Shown here: in pieces, positions 8,920 through 15,138 of the stretch | How the letters are laid out: the number at the start of each line of letters is the position of its first letter | Position numbering within the stretch: the first letter of the stretch is position 1 | Assembly: GCA_029268225.1 (NCBI GenBank) | Contig: JAJUGJ010000001.1 | Location: forward strand, 1 to 64,000 | DNA length: 64,000 nt | Direction of reading: 5' to 3' | Source of the DNA: Burkholderiales bacterium | GTDB taxonomy: Bacteria > Pseudomonadota > Gammaproteobacteria > Burkholderiales > Burkholderiaceae_C | Position numbers and translations under genes: made by a program | The notes under the pieces: generated by a model | What the model was told of the DNA's origin: nothing | The model's database searches: none | The model's input: the letters and a program-made list of their open reading frames with translations, nothing else

Positions 8920-9603
8920 ATGAACAAAACTTTTGCTGCTGCCCTCTCGGCCCTGTCACTGCTGGTTGTGGCGGTGTTGATGTGGCCTGACGCCCCCTCT
9001 GGTGAAGACGACGCCCACATGAACGGCGCCGCCGGGCGGTCCGCCTCGTCGGAAAGCCGCTTCCCTTGGGAGACCAGCGACCGCACTGTCAGCGCCCCTG
9101 CCACGCTCGATCTGTTGCGGGCTCAACCCAACGGTCGGCTGAACCTCTCAGCCCGCACACGAGACGTGCTGGACACTTTCTTATCGGAGCACCCAGTCGC
9201 GGCGCCCGACGTGATCGCCGCGCAATTCAGGGATGCAGCCAAGGCGCATTTGCGTGAGCCCGCGCTGAGCGAGGCCGTGGATTTGATGACGCGCTACGCC
9301 GCTTATCAGGACGCACTGCGGGCCTCTCAGACCCAGCCCGCGCCCGCACCCAACATTGCCCCCGAACTGGCCGCCATCTTGAAGCTGCAACAAGCCAGTG
9401 CTCTGCGCGAGCAGTTTCTGGGCAGCGAGTTCAAGGACGCCTTGTATGGGCAGGAAGAGCAAATGCAACGCTACCAACTGGCCCGTCAGCAGATCCTGTC
9501 GGTGCAAGGCATGAGTGAGCAGCAGCGGCATGGAGAACTGGCCGCGCTGGCGAGAGAGTATCCGCGTGAGGTGGTCGAGGCGGCAGGGCGCGGCGGGCAC
9601 TGA
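8920..9603 (+). CDS. lipase secretion chaperone-like (Lif-type) exported protein, divergent
   Basis: A 227-residue protein with an N-terminal membrane anchor (about residues 5-24), then an Ala/Pro-poor linker and an all-helical charged domain. The order of elements resembles lipase-specific foldases: a first helical block (LSARTRDVLDTFLSEHP), a long helical middle, the phrase EQFLGSEFKDALYGQEE, and a final block with SEQQRHGELAALAREYP. Steric chaperones of this family fold secreted lipases in the periplasm. The classical RxxFDYxLS signature is not intact (here RDVLDTFLS), and the protein is shorter than typical Lif proteins. Its neighbour is an exported hydrolase that is not a classical lipase. 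The family assignment is from my reading alone. Confidence 0.6.
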   Translation: MNKTFAAALSALSLLVVAVLMWPDAPSGEDDAHMNGAAGRSASSESRFPWETSDRTVSAPATLDLLRAQPNGRLNLSARTRDVLDTFLSEHPVAAPDVIAAQFRDAAKAHLREPALSEAVDLMTRYAAYQDALRASQTQPAPAPNIAPELAAILKLQQASALREQFLGSEFKDALYGQEEQMQRYQLARQQILSVQGMSEQQRHGELAALAREYPREVVEAAGRGGH

Positions 9604-9658
9604 GCAGGCCTCAGGTAGGCCATGTGCCTGCTTGGCACTGCGTACGACGCAATGAGAA

Positions 9659-9689
9659 AAGCCTCGCAAGTCGATGACATGCGAGGCTT
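9659..9689 (-). terminator. probable ancestral tRNA-Val terminator, left of the island
   Basis: The stem AAGCCTCGCA/TGCGAGGCTT with an 11-base loop is followed on the minus strand by TTTTCTC. It lies immediately beyond the duplicated tRNA 3' end at 9694, where the terminator of an uninterrupted tRNA-Val gene would be. Confidence 0.65.
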
Positions 9690-9693
9690 ATTC

Positions 9694-9742
9694 TGGTGGG
9701 CGGTGCAGGGTTCGAACCTGCGACCCCTGCCGTGTGAAAGCA
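9694..9742 (-). repeat. left attachment-site repeat: duplicated 3' end of tRNA-Val
   Basis: The 45 bases at 9694-9738 are identical to 14973-15017, which is the 3' part of the intact tRNA-Val gene from the CCA end through the T arm to the anticodon loop. Identity continues to 9742 with one mismatch, then stops. The D arm and acceptor 5' strand are missing, so this copy is not a functional tRNA. This is the classic footprint of site-specific integration into a tRNA 3' end (attL/attR). Confidence 0.9.
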
Positions 9743-9846
9743 AAAAATCGGTCTTTCACATCAATGACTTAGAGAAAAACTCCAAGAATGACAATCACTT
9801 AGCGTACTTCAGTGTACTTGTTTGTCCTTCGATATCCAAGTGTCAG

Positions 9847-9864
9847 TGTCCCAAAATTGTCCCA
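9847..9864. repeat. 18-bp direct repeat, left copy (partner at 14897-14914)
   Basis: TGTCCCAAAATTGTCCCA occurs here and, identically and in the same orientation, at 14897-14914. The copies lie about 105 bp inside the left and 59 bp inside the right island boundary. The unit is itself a near-duplicate of TGTCCCA. It could mark a second, nested recombination boundary or duplicated island-end DNA. Confidence 0.75.
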
Positions 9865-9898
9865 GCAGCGAAGGATGCGCGCCCCTGGCAAAGAAGGC

Positions 9899-10060
9899 TC
9901 ATGTCGGCGTCCAAACGGCCTTCACGCCCAGCCTGCGCCCACGCCACGTCCACACGTCGGCCACCTCCACGCGATAGCGCCCTTCGTCTGGGCTGCTTCC
10001 GAGAAGGACCAAGGCATCACCATCGATATCAATGCGCTGGACGGCATACCCCCGTGTGAA
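9899..10060 (-). pseudogene. coding-like fragment without start codon, downstream of the immunity candidate
   Basis: Reading on from the immunity candidate's stop codon (10061-10063) in the same frame gives 53 open codons ending in TGA at 9899-9901. The peptide is well behaved (GYAVQRIDIDGDALVLLGSS early, GVKAVWTPT at the end). No ATG or GTG lies near its beginning. It may be the C-terminal remnant of a truncated gene, possibly a second immunity-like copy, or the original C-terminus of the upstream gene cut off by a nonsense change. About 150 bp on its left side, back to the att repeat, holds nothing I recognise. Confidence 0.4.
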
Positions 10061-10618
10061 TCAACGGCAGGTGGGTGACTCGATGGCGTACCCAACGGAC
10101 AGGTACAGGTGCGTGCGTTCGGATGCACCTGTTCTCTCGACGAGATGAACGCCCTCTTCGCTAGTACACAACCCGGCTCTGCGAATGCCGTGGCCGCGAT
10201 CCACCGAGACCAGTTCAGCACCCGCATTGCGCGTGTTCATGTTCTTGCCGACTGCGGCGACCCCAATGAATGGCGCCACGTACCAAAGTCGGGGAACCCG
10301 AACACGGTAGACGAACACCCGCTCTCCGCTGACCTCGTTCGTCGCCAGCAGCTCGTCGGAAGAGGCTTCTGTGAAGTCACTCGCCATGAGGCGCTTGCAG
10401 CATGCACTGTCCCCTGCTGCAGCGGGATACTGAATGTGTACTGAATCACCTCGGGCGAGCGGCTCAGCAGCAATCAAATGGCCATGCCCAGCGCCATCCA
10501 TCTGGACGATGGCGTATCGGGCCTCCGATGCGAAGGCCATGTCCGTGGCCATGGCACACAGCCACAGCGCGAGCAACTTAACGCCCGTTGTCGGACCAGT
10601 GAGGCGGATCTGAAACAA
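10061..10618 (-). CDS. exported protein, candidate immunity protein to the adjacent peptidase effector
   Basis: A 185-residue protein with a Sec-type signal peptide at about residues 1-30 (VKLLALWLCAMATDMAFA, then SEAR), so the mature part should be periplasmic. The start is a TTG at 10618 that lies inside the last 41 bases of the peptidase gene, implying translational coupling. I do not recognise a family. A periplasmic product encoded directly after a predicted peptidoglycan-targeting effector, with overlap, is the standard arrangement for a type VI immunity gene. The immunity role is therefore an inference from position and export signal. Confidence 0.6.
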   Translation of the reverse strand: MFQIRLTGPTTGVKLLALWLCAMATDMAFASEARYAIVQMDGAGHGHLIAAEPLARGDSVHIQYPAAAGDSACCKRLMASDFTEASSDELLATNEVSGERVFVYRVRVPRLWYVAPFIGVAAVGKNMNTRNAGAELVSVDRGHGIRRAGLCTSEEGVHLVERTGASERTHLYLSVGYAIESPTCR

Positions 10619-11171
10619 GCTTGTTCACTCCATAGGTTGCGCCGACGGCATTGAGGTCGCTGAGCTTCTTGATCTCGACATCCTCGCCCGACGCATTCTT
10701 GATTTTCTTACCGACGATACCCGTGATCGTCATGTCAACGGCCGCGCGTTCTGTGTGACGTGAAATCAACGCGGGTGGGTACACGATCGTGTACCCCTTC
10801 GCCATGGCCGAGGCGGCAGCCTTCGACGCATCATCCGTGTCATGAACCCAATCGATGTTCACGCCATCCATAGCGGGCACCTTGTCCGCCGTGATCTCGC
10901 CGCGAGCGATTTTCGAAGCGTAGTGCATCAGGTAGGCGCGCTCCCTGGGGCGGTAGGTCGCTGCAATGCTGACCGACCCGCCAGCGGCCTTGATGGCGGA
11001 GATGAACTTCTCCGCCTTTTCCTTGAACGTGGATTCAAGGTCATTCAGGCTGGCACTGCCGGGGAAGCGAGACACCCATTGGGCTCCACTCTTCTCCTTC
11101 GCGGGTACCTTAGCAACAGCAGGCGTCGTATCGGCCTTGGGCGTCAGCTCCGCAGTCACCGTCGTCGCCAT
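10578..11171 (-). CDS. M15-like metallopeptidase, candidate T6SS peptidoglycan effector
   Basis: A 197-residue protein with no signal peptide. The C-terminal two thirds have the zinc-peptidase signature of the M15/VanY group: SRHTERAAVD (His139, Asp146; consensus SxHxxGxAxD with the Gly replaced by Arg) and DPPHWSD with His191 as third ligand. Enzymes of this group cleave peptidoglycan stem peptides. The first 30 residues are a low-complexity Ala/Lys/Thr segment. The start overlaps the end of the PAAR gene by 62 bases in another frame. With no export signal of its own but a PAAR protein encoded directly upstream, delivery by a type VI spike is likely (inference). Confidence 0.68.
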   Translation of the reverse strand: MATTVTAELTPKADTTPAVAKVPAKEKSGAQWVSRFPGSASLNDLESTFKEKAEKFISAIKAAGGSVSIAATYRPRERAYLMHYASKIARGEITADKVPAMDGVNIDWVHDTDDASKAAASAMAKGYTIVYPPALISRHTERAAVDMTITGIVGKKIKNASGEDVEIKKLSDLNAVGATYGVNKLVSDPPHWSDNGR

Positions 11172-11718
11172 AGTGATGGACCTCCAATGTCGCTTTTTGT
11201 TTGGTGTTGGAGCTGATCTTTTCTGTCAGCCCTTTTTCGTCTGTGATGCCTGTGATGGAGCGGCCATCCTCCAGGGTGATCTTGTATGACACCCTGGGTA
11301 ACGGCTGACCAGTGAGCTCGTCACGAACAACGAAGTGAATGTCGTAGTCATGGTTCTCTGGTAGCAGCGAGCTGATGAGGCCCGCCGCCTTGGCGCCAAC
11401 CGGAGCAGATGAACTGGAAGCCGCACTGGTGCTGGCACTGGATCCGCCACCACCATCTCCCACGCGAGACACCACCTGGCTGGAAATCAATGTCGCGCCA
11501 CACGCGCACTTGTCCCCGTGCCTGGCCACGGGAGCACCGTCAACGATCATCGTTGGATCACCCGTGACGATCACCGTGGTACCGTGCCCCTTCTTCGGAC
11601 AGGTAACCTGGTCGCCCACGCGAGCCAAGCGTTTGCCATGCGTGTCGGTGGTCATGGTCGAACCGATGACCACGCCGCCGTGATCGGTCCTGTCGCCGAT
11701 GACGATGAACGGCCTCAT
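11110..11718 (-). CDS. PAAR-domain protein with transthyretin-like extension (T6SS spike tip)
   Basis: A 202-residue protein. Residues 1-85 form a PAAR domain (MRPFIVIGDRTDHGGVV, then GDPTMIVDGAPVARHGDKCACG), which caps VgrG spikes of type VI secretion systems and recruits effectors. A Ser/Ala/Gly linker leads to a beta-rich prealbumin-like domain at about 130-180 (DELTGQPLPRVSYKITLEDG), a known adaptor extension in this family. The ATG at 11718 is supported by AGGGGA four bases upstream. No vgrG or T6SS structural gene is in the window, so this would be an orphan cargo locus. The odd Cys-rich last residues come from the overlap with the effector start. An ancestral PAAR-effector fusion split by a frameshift is possible. 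Confidence 0.85.
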   Translation of the reverse strand: MRPFIVIGDRTDHGGVVIGSTMTTDTHGKRLARVGDQVTCPKKGHGTTVIVTGDPTMIVDGAPVARHGDKCACGATLISSQVVSRVGDGGGGSSASTSAASSSSAPVGAKAAGLISSLLPENHDYDIHFVVRDELTGQPLPRVSYKITLEDGRSITGITDEKGLTEKISSNTKQKATLEVHHYGDDGDCGADAQGRYDACCC

Positions 11719-11787
11719 CTCTTCCCCTGATTTGTTTGGCCGAAACTCTAGCAGCGGAAGCAAGGTGGCCAGAGCCCCCCATCGGGC

Positions 11788-11817
11788 GGTAACAGTAACG
11801 TAGCGTTACCCGTTACC
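11788..11817. terminator. bidirectional hairpin between the gene fragment and the PAAR gene
   Basis: GGTAACAGTAACG and CGTTACCCGTTACC form a near-perfect stem with a short loop. It overlaps the stop codon of the truncated gene at 11806. There is no long T-run, so termination strength is uncertain. Confidence 0.5.
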
Positions 11818-12225
11818 GATGGACTCAATGCTGCCGTCACCAACTGCAGCCTGGATCAACTCATCGGTGATGCCCAGCCCCTCCAATCCGGCGTAATAGC
11901 TGAGACGGAAGTCGCGTAACAGTTCTGTCCACTCGCGTTGACTCACCACGGTAGCGAGGATCTCGGGCACTGGACGGTGCATCGCCCGATGTGTCATGTG
12001 CCCTGGCCCCCAAAGCGCGTATTTCAGCGGCAGTGTGACCTCCCACCAACCGCCCAGGTGCTCACTTGGGACACGGCCGAACGCAGAATTCACATCTGCG
12101 CAGGCCATCGCAACCAGACTCGCAAGATCAAAGGCCCAGGGGTGCTCCCACCATGCGCCGTAGACCGGTTGACCGGCTGCCATTCCCACCAGAAACCCGA
12201 TCAAACTGAACCGATCTGTCTGCGC
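11806..12225 (-). pseudogene. hypothetical protein gene broken by the IS21 insertion (3' part)
   Basis: An open frame of at least 132 codons ends at 11806 and runs back without a stop into the left end of the IS element, so its natural start has been separated. A TTG at 12204 could restart it. Removing the element and one copy of the 7-bp duplication restores a continuous frame across the junction (residues HEAQTDRFSLIGFLVGMAAG). It continues open towards 14880 on the tRNA side with no ATG seen. The protein is Trp-rich (WWEHPWAFD, GGWWEVTLPLKYALWGPGHM) and I recognise no family. It lies just upstream of the PAAR gene, so it may have belonged to the T6SS cargo set. Confidence 0.6.
12219..12225. 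repeat. target-site duplication, left copy (TCTGCGC)
   Basis: The 7-base TCTGCGC flanks the left end of the IS21-type element and is repeated at 14843-14849 on its right. A direct repeat of this size fits a transposition event with a short target duplication. Confidence 0.7.
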
Positions 12226-12233
12226 ATGTTGGC

Positions 12234-12287
12234 GCCGACCGAAAACTGAGCCACTTATGAGGGGTGTGCCGATCTAAAACTGAGCCA
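12234..12287 (+). repeat. IS21 left-end internal repeats L1 and L2
   Basis: Two 20-bp copies, 12234-12253 (GCCGACCGAAAACTGAGCCA) and 12268-12287 (GCCGATCTAAAACTGAGCCA), start 34 bp apart. They differ at two or three positions and are likely transposase-binding sites. Confidence 0.8.
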
Positions 12288-12343
12288 GGTGTTCAACCTA
12301 CCCTGCTGCTTTTTGATGCAGCGGGGTTCGAGGAGTGATCACC

Positions 12344-13867
12344 ATGGACATGATCGGCAGAATCCGGCGGCTGCACAGCCGAGGCAAGAAGTCAGAGCGG
12401 GAGATCTCGCGGATGACGGGGCTGTCGCGCAACACGATAGCCAAGTGGCTCAAGGCGCCATTGGATGGCGAGCCCAAGTACCGGCGAGGCGAGCAACCGG
12501 GCAAATTGACGGCCTTCCACGAGGTTCTCAAGCAGGCACTCAAGGCCGATGCCCATCGGCCCAAGCACGAGCGCCGCACGGCGCGGGCGCTGTACAGCGA
12601 GCTCAAATCGGCAGGTTACGAAGGCGGCTACAGCCGTGTGACGGACTTCATCGGCCAGTGGCGCCAAGGCGAGGGCCAAGCGGCAGCGACGCGAGCCTTC
12701 GTGCCCTTGTCGTTCGAGCTGGGCGAGGCATTCCAGTTTGACTGGAGCGAAGAAGGCCTGGTGGTGGGCGGCATTTACTACCGGCTGCAGGTCTCGCACA
12801 TGAAGCTGTGTGCCAGCCGTGCGTTCTGGCTGGTGGCGTATCCCAGCCAGGGGCACGAGATGCTGTTCGATGCGCACACGCGCAGCTTTGCGGCGCTGGG
12901 CGGGGTGGCCCGTCGGGGCATCTACGACAACATGAAGACGGCCGTGGACCAGGTCAAGAAGGGCAAGGGCCGAGTGGTCAACGCCCGCTTTGCGGTGATG
13001 TGTGCGCACTACCTGTTCGACGCCGACTTCTGCAACGTGGCCAGTGGCTGGGAGAAGGGTGTCGTCGAGAAGAACGTGCAAGACAGCAGGCGGCGCATCT
13101 GGATCGATGCGGCCAAGCAGCGCTTTGGCTCCTTTGCCGAACTCAACGCCTGGCTGGGCGAGCGCTGTCGCAGCCTGTGGTCTGAGGTACGACACCCGGA
13201 GCATTCGCAGTTCAGCGTGGCCGAGATGCTGGAGCATGAACGTGCCCACTTGATGTCGATGCCTCAGCCCTTTGACGGCTATGTGGAACGCCCGGCGAGG
13301 GTGACCAGCACTTGCATGGTCTCGGTGGCACGCAACCGCTACTCGGTGCCGTGCGAGCTGGCCGGGCAGATGGTCAGCACCCGCCTGTACCCGATGCGGG
13401 TGGTCGTGGTGGCCAACGATGAGGTGGTTGCGCAGCACGAGCGATTGACTGACCGAGGCCAGACCCGCTACGACTGGCAGCACTACATCCCGCTGGTGCA
13501 AAGAAAACCCGGTGCGCTGCGCAATGGTGCCCCCTTCGCCGACCTACCCCCGGCCTTGCAGCAGCTACGCAGAGGGCTTCTCCGTCAGGCAGGTGGCGAC
13601 CGTGTCATGGCGCAGGTACTGGCCATTGTGAGCACAGCTGGCCTGGATGCGGTGCTGGTGGCAGTTGGATTGGCGCTGGAGAGCGCGCCACCGTCTGGCA
13701 AGGTCAGCGTCGAGCATGTGATCAATGTTCTGAGCAGGCTCAACCCTGCGCCCACGCCTGAAGATGCACAGACCAGTCTGCAGGCGACAGTGACCCCACT
13801 GGCCAATACGGCGCGCTACGACAGCTTGCGCGGGCAAGGCGGCACGGAGGAGATCAACCATGCGTGA
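12344..13867 (+). CDS. istA: IS21-family transposase IstA
   Basis: A 507-residue DDE-type transposase that cuts and joins the element ends together with its ATPase helper IstB. The N-terminus carries a helix-turn-helix ([19 protein letters not shown]). The catalytic core includes FQFDWSEEG with a candidate first Asp, then the [12 protein letters not shown] region with the second, and a Glu in the GVVEKNVQ segment. The C-terminal part is the IstA-type beta-rich domain ([13 protein letters not shown]). The ATG at 12344 has GAGGAG eight bases upstream; an in-frame GTG at 12335 is an alternative. Its end overlaps istB by eight bases, giving translational coupling. The length is normal and no disabling change was seen. 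Confidence 0.93.
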   Translation: MDMIGRIRRLHSRGKKSEREISRMTGLSRNTIAKWLKAPLDGEPKYRRGEQPGKLTAFHEVLKQALKADAHRPKHERRTARALYSELKSAGYEGGYSRVTDFIGQWRQGEGQAAATRAFVPLSFELGEAFQFDWSEEGLVVGGIYYRLQVSHMKLCASRAFWLVAYPSQGHEMLFDAHTRSFAALGGVARRGIYDNMKTAVDQVKKGKGRVVNARFAVMCAHYLFDADFCNVASGWEKGVVEKNVQDSRRRIWIDAAKQRFGSFAELNAWLGERCRSLWSEVRHPEHSQFSVAEMLEHERAHLMSMPQPFDGYVERPARVTSTCMVSVARNRYSVPCELAGQMVSTRLYPMRVVVVANDEVVAQHERLTDRGQTRYDWQHYIPLVQRKPGALRNGAPFADLPPALQQLRRGLLRQAGGDRVMAQVLAIVSTAGLDAVLVAVGLALESAPPSGKVSVEHVINVLSRLNPAPTPEDAQTSLQATVTPLANTARYDSLRGQGGTEEINHA

Positions 13868-14657
13868 TATCGCTGCAGAGCTCAAACAACTGCGCCTGCA
13901 CGGCATGGCGGGCGCCTGGCTAGACCTGATCGAACAAGGGGCCAGTACGGGCTCAGAGGAGGCGCGGTGGTTGATTGAACACCTGCTGCAGGCCGAGGCC
14001 ACAGACCGAGGCATGCGCTCGGTTAGCCATCAGATGCATGCAGCCAAGTTCCCTGTGCATCGAGACCTGGCTGGGTTCGACTTCGCTGTGTCCCCCGTTG
14101 ACAGCAAGCTGGTTCACACGCTGGCAGAGACAGGCTTCACAGAAGTGGCGCACAACGTGGTGTTGGTGGGAGGGCCTGGCACCGGCAAGACCCACCTGGC
14201 CACAGCCATTGGCGTGGCCGGCATCACCAAGCATGGCAGGCGCGTGCGCTTTTACTCCACGGTGGATCTGGTCAACGCGCTGGAGCAAGAGAAGGCACAA
14301 GGCAAGGCCGGACGCATCGTGACGAGCTTGTTGCGCCTGGACCTGGTGATCCTCGATGAGTTGGGCTACCTGCCGTTCAGCCAGGCAGGCGGTGCGCTGC
14401 TGTTCCACTTGCTCAGCCGGTTGTATGAGCACACCAGCGTGATGATCACGACGAACTTGGACTTCGCGGAATGGTCGCGTGTCTTTGGTGATGCCAAGAT
14501 GACAACGGCACTGCTGGACCGGCTCACGCATCACTGCCACATCCTGGAGACGGGCAACGAGTCACATCGGTTCCTGCACAGCTCCAGCACGGCCAAGAGG
14601 CGCATCAAGGCACGAGAGCAGTCTCGGATGCAGGCTGCAGCACAGGGCAAGGCCTGA
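13860..14657 (+). CDS. istB: IS21-family ATPase helper IstB
   Basis: A 265-residue AAA+ ATPase related to DnaC, which forms an oligomer on target DNA and directs IstA to it. Visible motifs are the N-terminal helical region ([17 protein letters not shown]), Walker [12 protein letters not shown] at about residues 104-114, Walker [13 protein letters not shown] at about 161-172, a sensor-1-like [10 protein letters not shown], and [13 protein letters not shown] near the end. It overlaps the end of istA by eight bases. The length and motifs match intact family members, so the element may be active. Confidence 0.94.
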   Translation: MRDIAAELKQLRLHGMAGAWLDLIEQGASTGSEEARWLIEHLLQAEATDRGMRSVSHQMHAAKFPVHRDLAGFDFAVSPVDSKLVHTLAETGFTEVAHNVVLVGGPGTGKTHLATAIGVAGITKHGRRVRFYSTVDLVNALEQEKAQGKAGRIVTSLLRLDLVILDELGYLPFSQAGGALLFHLLSRLYEHTSVMITTNLDFAEWSRVFGDAKMTTALLDRLTHHCHILETGNESHRFLHSSSTAKRRIKAREQSRMQAAAQGKA

Positions 14658-14668
14658 AGCTCAAAGCG

Positions 14669-14699
14669 AAGGGGGAAGCCGCTGCGCGGCTTCCCCCTT
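14669..14699 (+). terminator. terminator after istB
   Basis: A perfect 14-bp stem (AAGGGGGAAGCCGC/GCGGCTTCCCCCTT) with loop TGC starts 12 bases after the istB stop codon. The descending arm ends in CCCCCTT without a long T-run. Confidence 0.7.
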
Positions 14700-14790
14700 G
14701 ATGTTCAATCAAGCCGGCCGGAAGACTCAAAACCCAGGCCAGGCTCTACACTTATCCACAGCTGACCACCCTTTGGTCGGCTACCAGCCC

Positions 14791-14834
14791 TGGCTCAATA
14801 TTGGATCGGCACGGTGGCTCAGATTTGGATCGGC
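14791..14834 (-). repeat. IS21 right-end internal repeats R2 and R1
   Basis: Two 20-bp copies, 14791-14810 (TGGCTCAATATTGGATCGGC) and 14815-14834 (TGGCTCAGATTTGGATCGGC), start 24 bp apart and are inverted relative to the left-end repeats. Confidence 0.8.
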
Positions 14835-14842
14835 GCGGACAA

Positions 14843-14849
14843 TCTGCGC
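14843..14849. repeat. target-site duplication, right copy (TCTGCGC)
   Basis: Matches 12219-12225 on the other side of the IS21-type element. One base (A) lies between the conventional CA terminus of the element and this copy. Confidence 0.7.
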
Positions 14850-14896
14850 CTCATGTGGTGGTTGAGTGCGAGTGCCAGGCCTGACTGCTGCCCCAC

Positions 14897-14914
14897 TGTC
14901 CCAAAATTGTCCCA
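14897..14914. repeat. 18-bp direct repeat, right copy (partner at 9847-9864)
   Basis: Identical to the left copy and 59 bp from the tRNA 3' end. The gap 14850-14936 between the IS element and the tRNA terminator otherwise holds only the open continuation of the frame broken by the IS element. Confidence 0.75.
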
Positions 14915-14936
14915 AATTTTGAAACGGGCAAGAAAA

Positions 14937-14964
14937 AAGCACTTAGCATCGCTGCTAAGTGCTT
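14937..14964 (-). terminator. terminator of tRNA-Val inside the island
   Basis: A 12-bp stem (AAGCACTTAGCA/TGCTAAGTGCTT) with a four-base loop is followed on the minus strand by a run of T residues. It starts nine bases after the tRNA CCA end. It was presumably brought in by the island and replaces the ancestral terminator at 9659-9689. Confidence 0.85.
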
Positions 14965-14972
14965 GATTTTCT

Positions 14973-15047
14973 TGGTGGGCGGTGCAGGGTTCGAACCTGC
15001 GACCCCTGCCGTGTGAAGGCAGTGCTCTACCGCTGAGCTAACCGCCC
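14973..15047 (-). tRNA. tRNA-Val, anticodon CAC
   Basis: A 75-nt gene with encoded CCA. The acceptor strands are GGGCGGT and ACCGCCC, the D arm is AGCTCAGCGGTAGAGC, and the anticodon stem is CTGCC/GGCAG around loop TTCACAC (anticodon CAC, reading GUG). The T arm is CGCAGGTTCGAACCCTGC. All four stems pair. Its 3' 45 bases are duplicated at 9694-9738, so it is the intact (reconstituted) copy at an integration site. Confidence 0.96.
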
Positions 15048-15107
15048 GAAACTGGTTCGGGACTTGCCGCGTCGCTGATTTGTTTGTCGCAATCAGCGAA
15101 GACCTGA

Positions 15108-15138
15108 ACTATAGCACGGTTTCGAGAGACTTCCACAA
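15108..15138 (-). promoter_or_regulatory. probable tRNA-Val promoter overlapping the dnaQ stop
   Basis: On the minus strand an extended -10 (TGCTATAGT, -10 hexamer at 15108-15113) overlaps the dnaQ stop codon at 15109-15111. A weak -35 TTGTGG (15133-15138) lies 19 bp upstream. It is about 60 bp before the tRNA 5' end. Confidence 0.5.

Larger units (their letters stand above)
12226..14842 (+). mobile_element. IS21-family insertion sequence, about 2.6 kb
   Basis: The element carries the istA-istB pair and ends in related inverted sequences. The left end reads TGTTGGCGCCGACC; the right end, read inward, is TGTCCGCGCCGATC. Each end contains two copies of a 20-bp internal repeat, at 12234-12253 and 12268-12287 on the left and at 14791-14810 and 14815-14834 (inverted) on the right. 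These resemble the multiple transposase-binding repeats of IS21. Both genes are intact and a 7-bp target duplication is preserved, so insertion looks recent. By the TG...CA convention the exact ends would be 12227 and 14841, leaving one extra base per side. Confidence 0.9.
9694..15017. mobile_element. genomic island integrated at the 3' end of tRNA-Val(CAC), integrase lost
   Basis: A segment of about 5.3 kb is bounded by the tRNA-Val 3' direct repeats at 9694-9742 and 14973-15017. It contains a T6SS PAAR/effector/immunity set, gene fragments and an IS21-family element. DNA just inside the left repeat (9743-9850) is visibly AT-richer than the surroundings. No tyrosine recombinase gene is present, so the island is probably fixed, perhaps after deletion and IS insertion near the tRNA, where integrase genes usually sit. 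The boundaries are seen directly; the history is inferred. Confidence 0.8.

Noticed and set aside
9694-9742. A second tRNA-Val gene
   Set aside because: Only the 3' part is present; the D arm and 5' acceptor strand are missing, so it cannot fold as a tRNA.
9622-10059. Plus-strand open frame across the left island boundary
   Set aside because: It reads through the tRNA fragment and att repeat, and the peptide is low complexity; the opposite strand gives a better-looking fragment.
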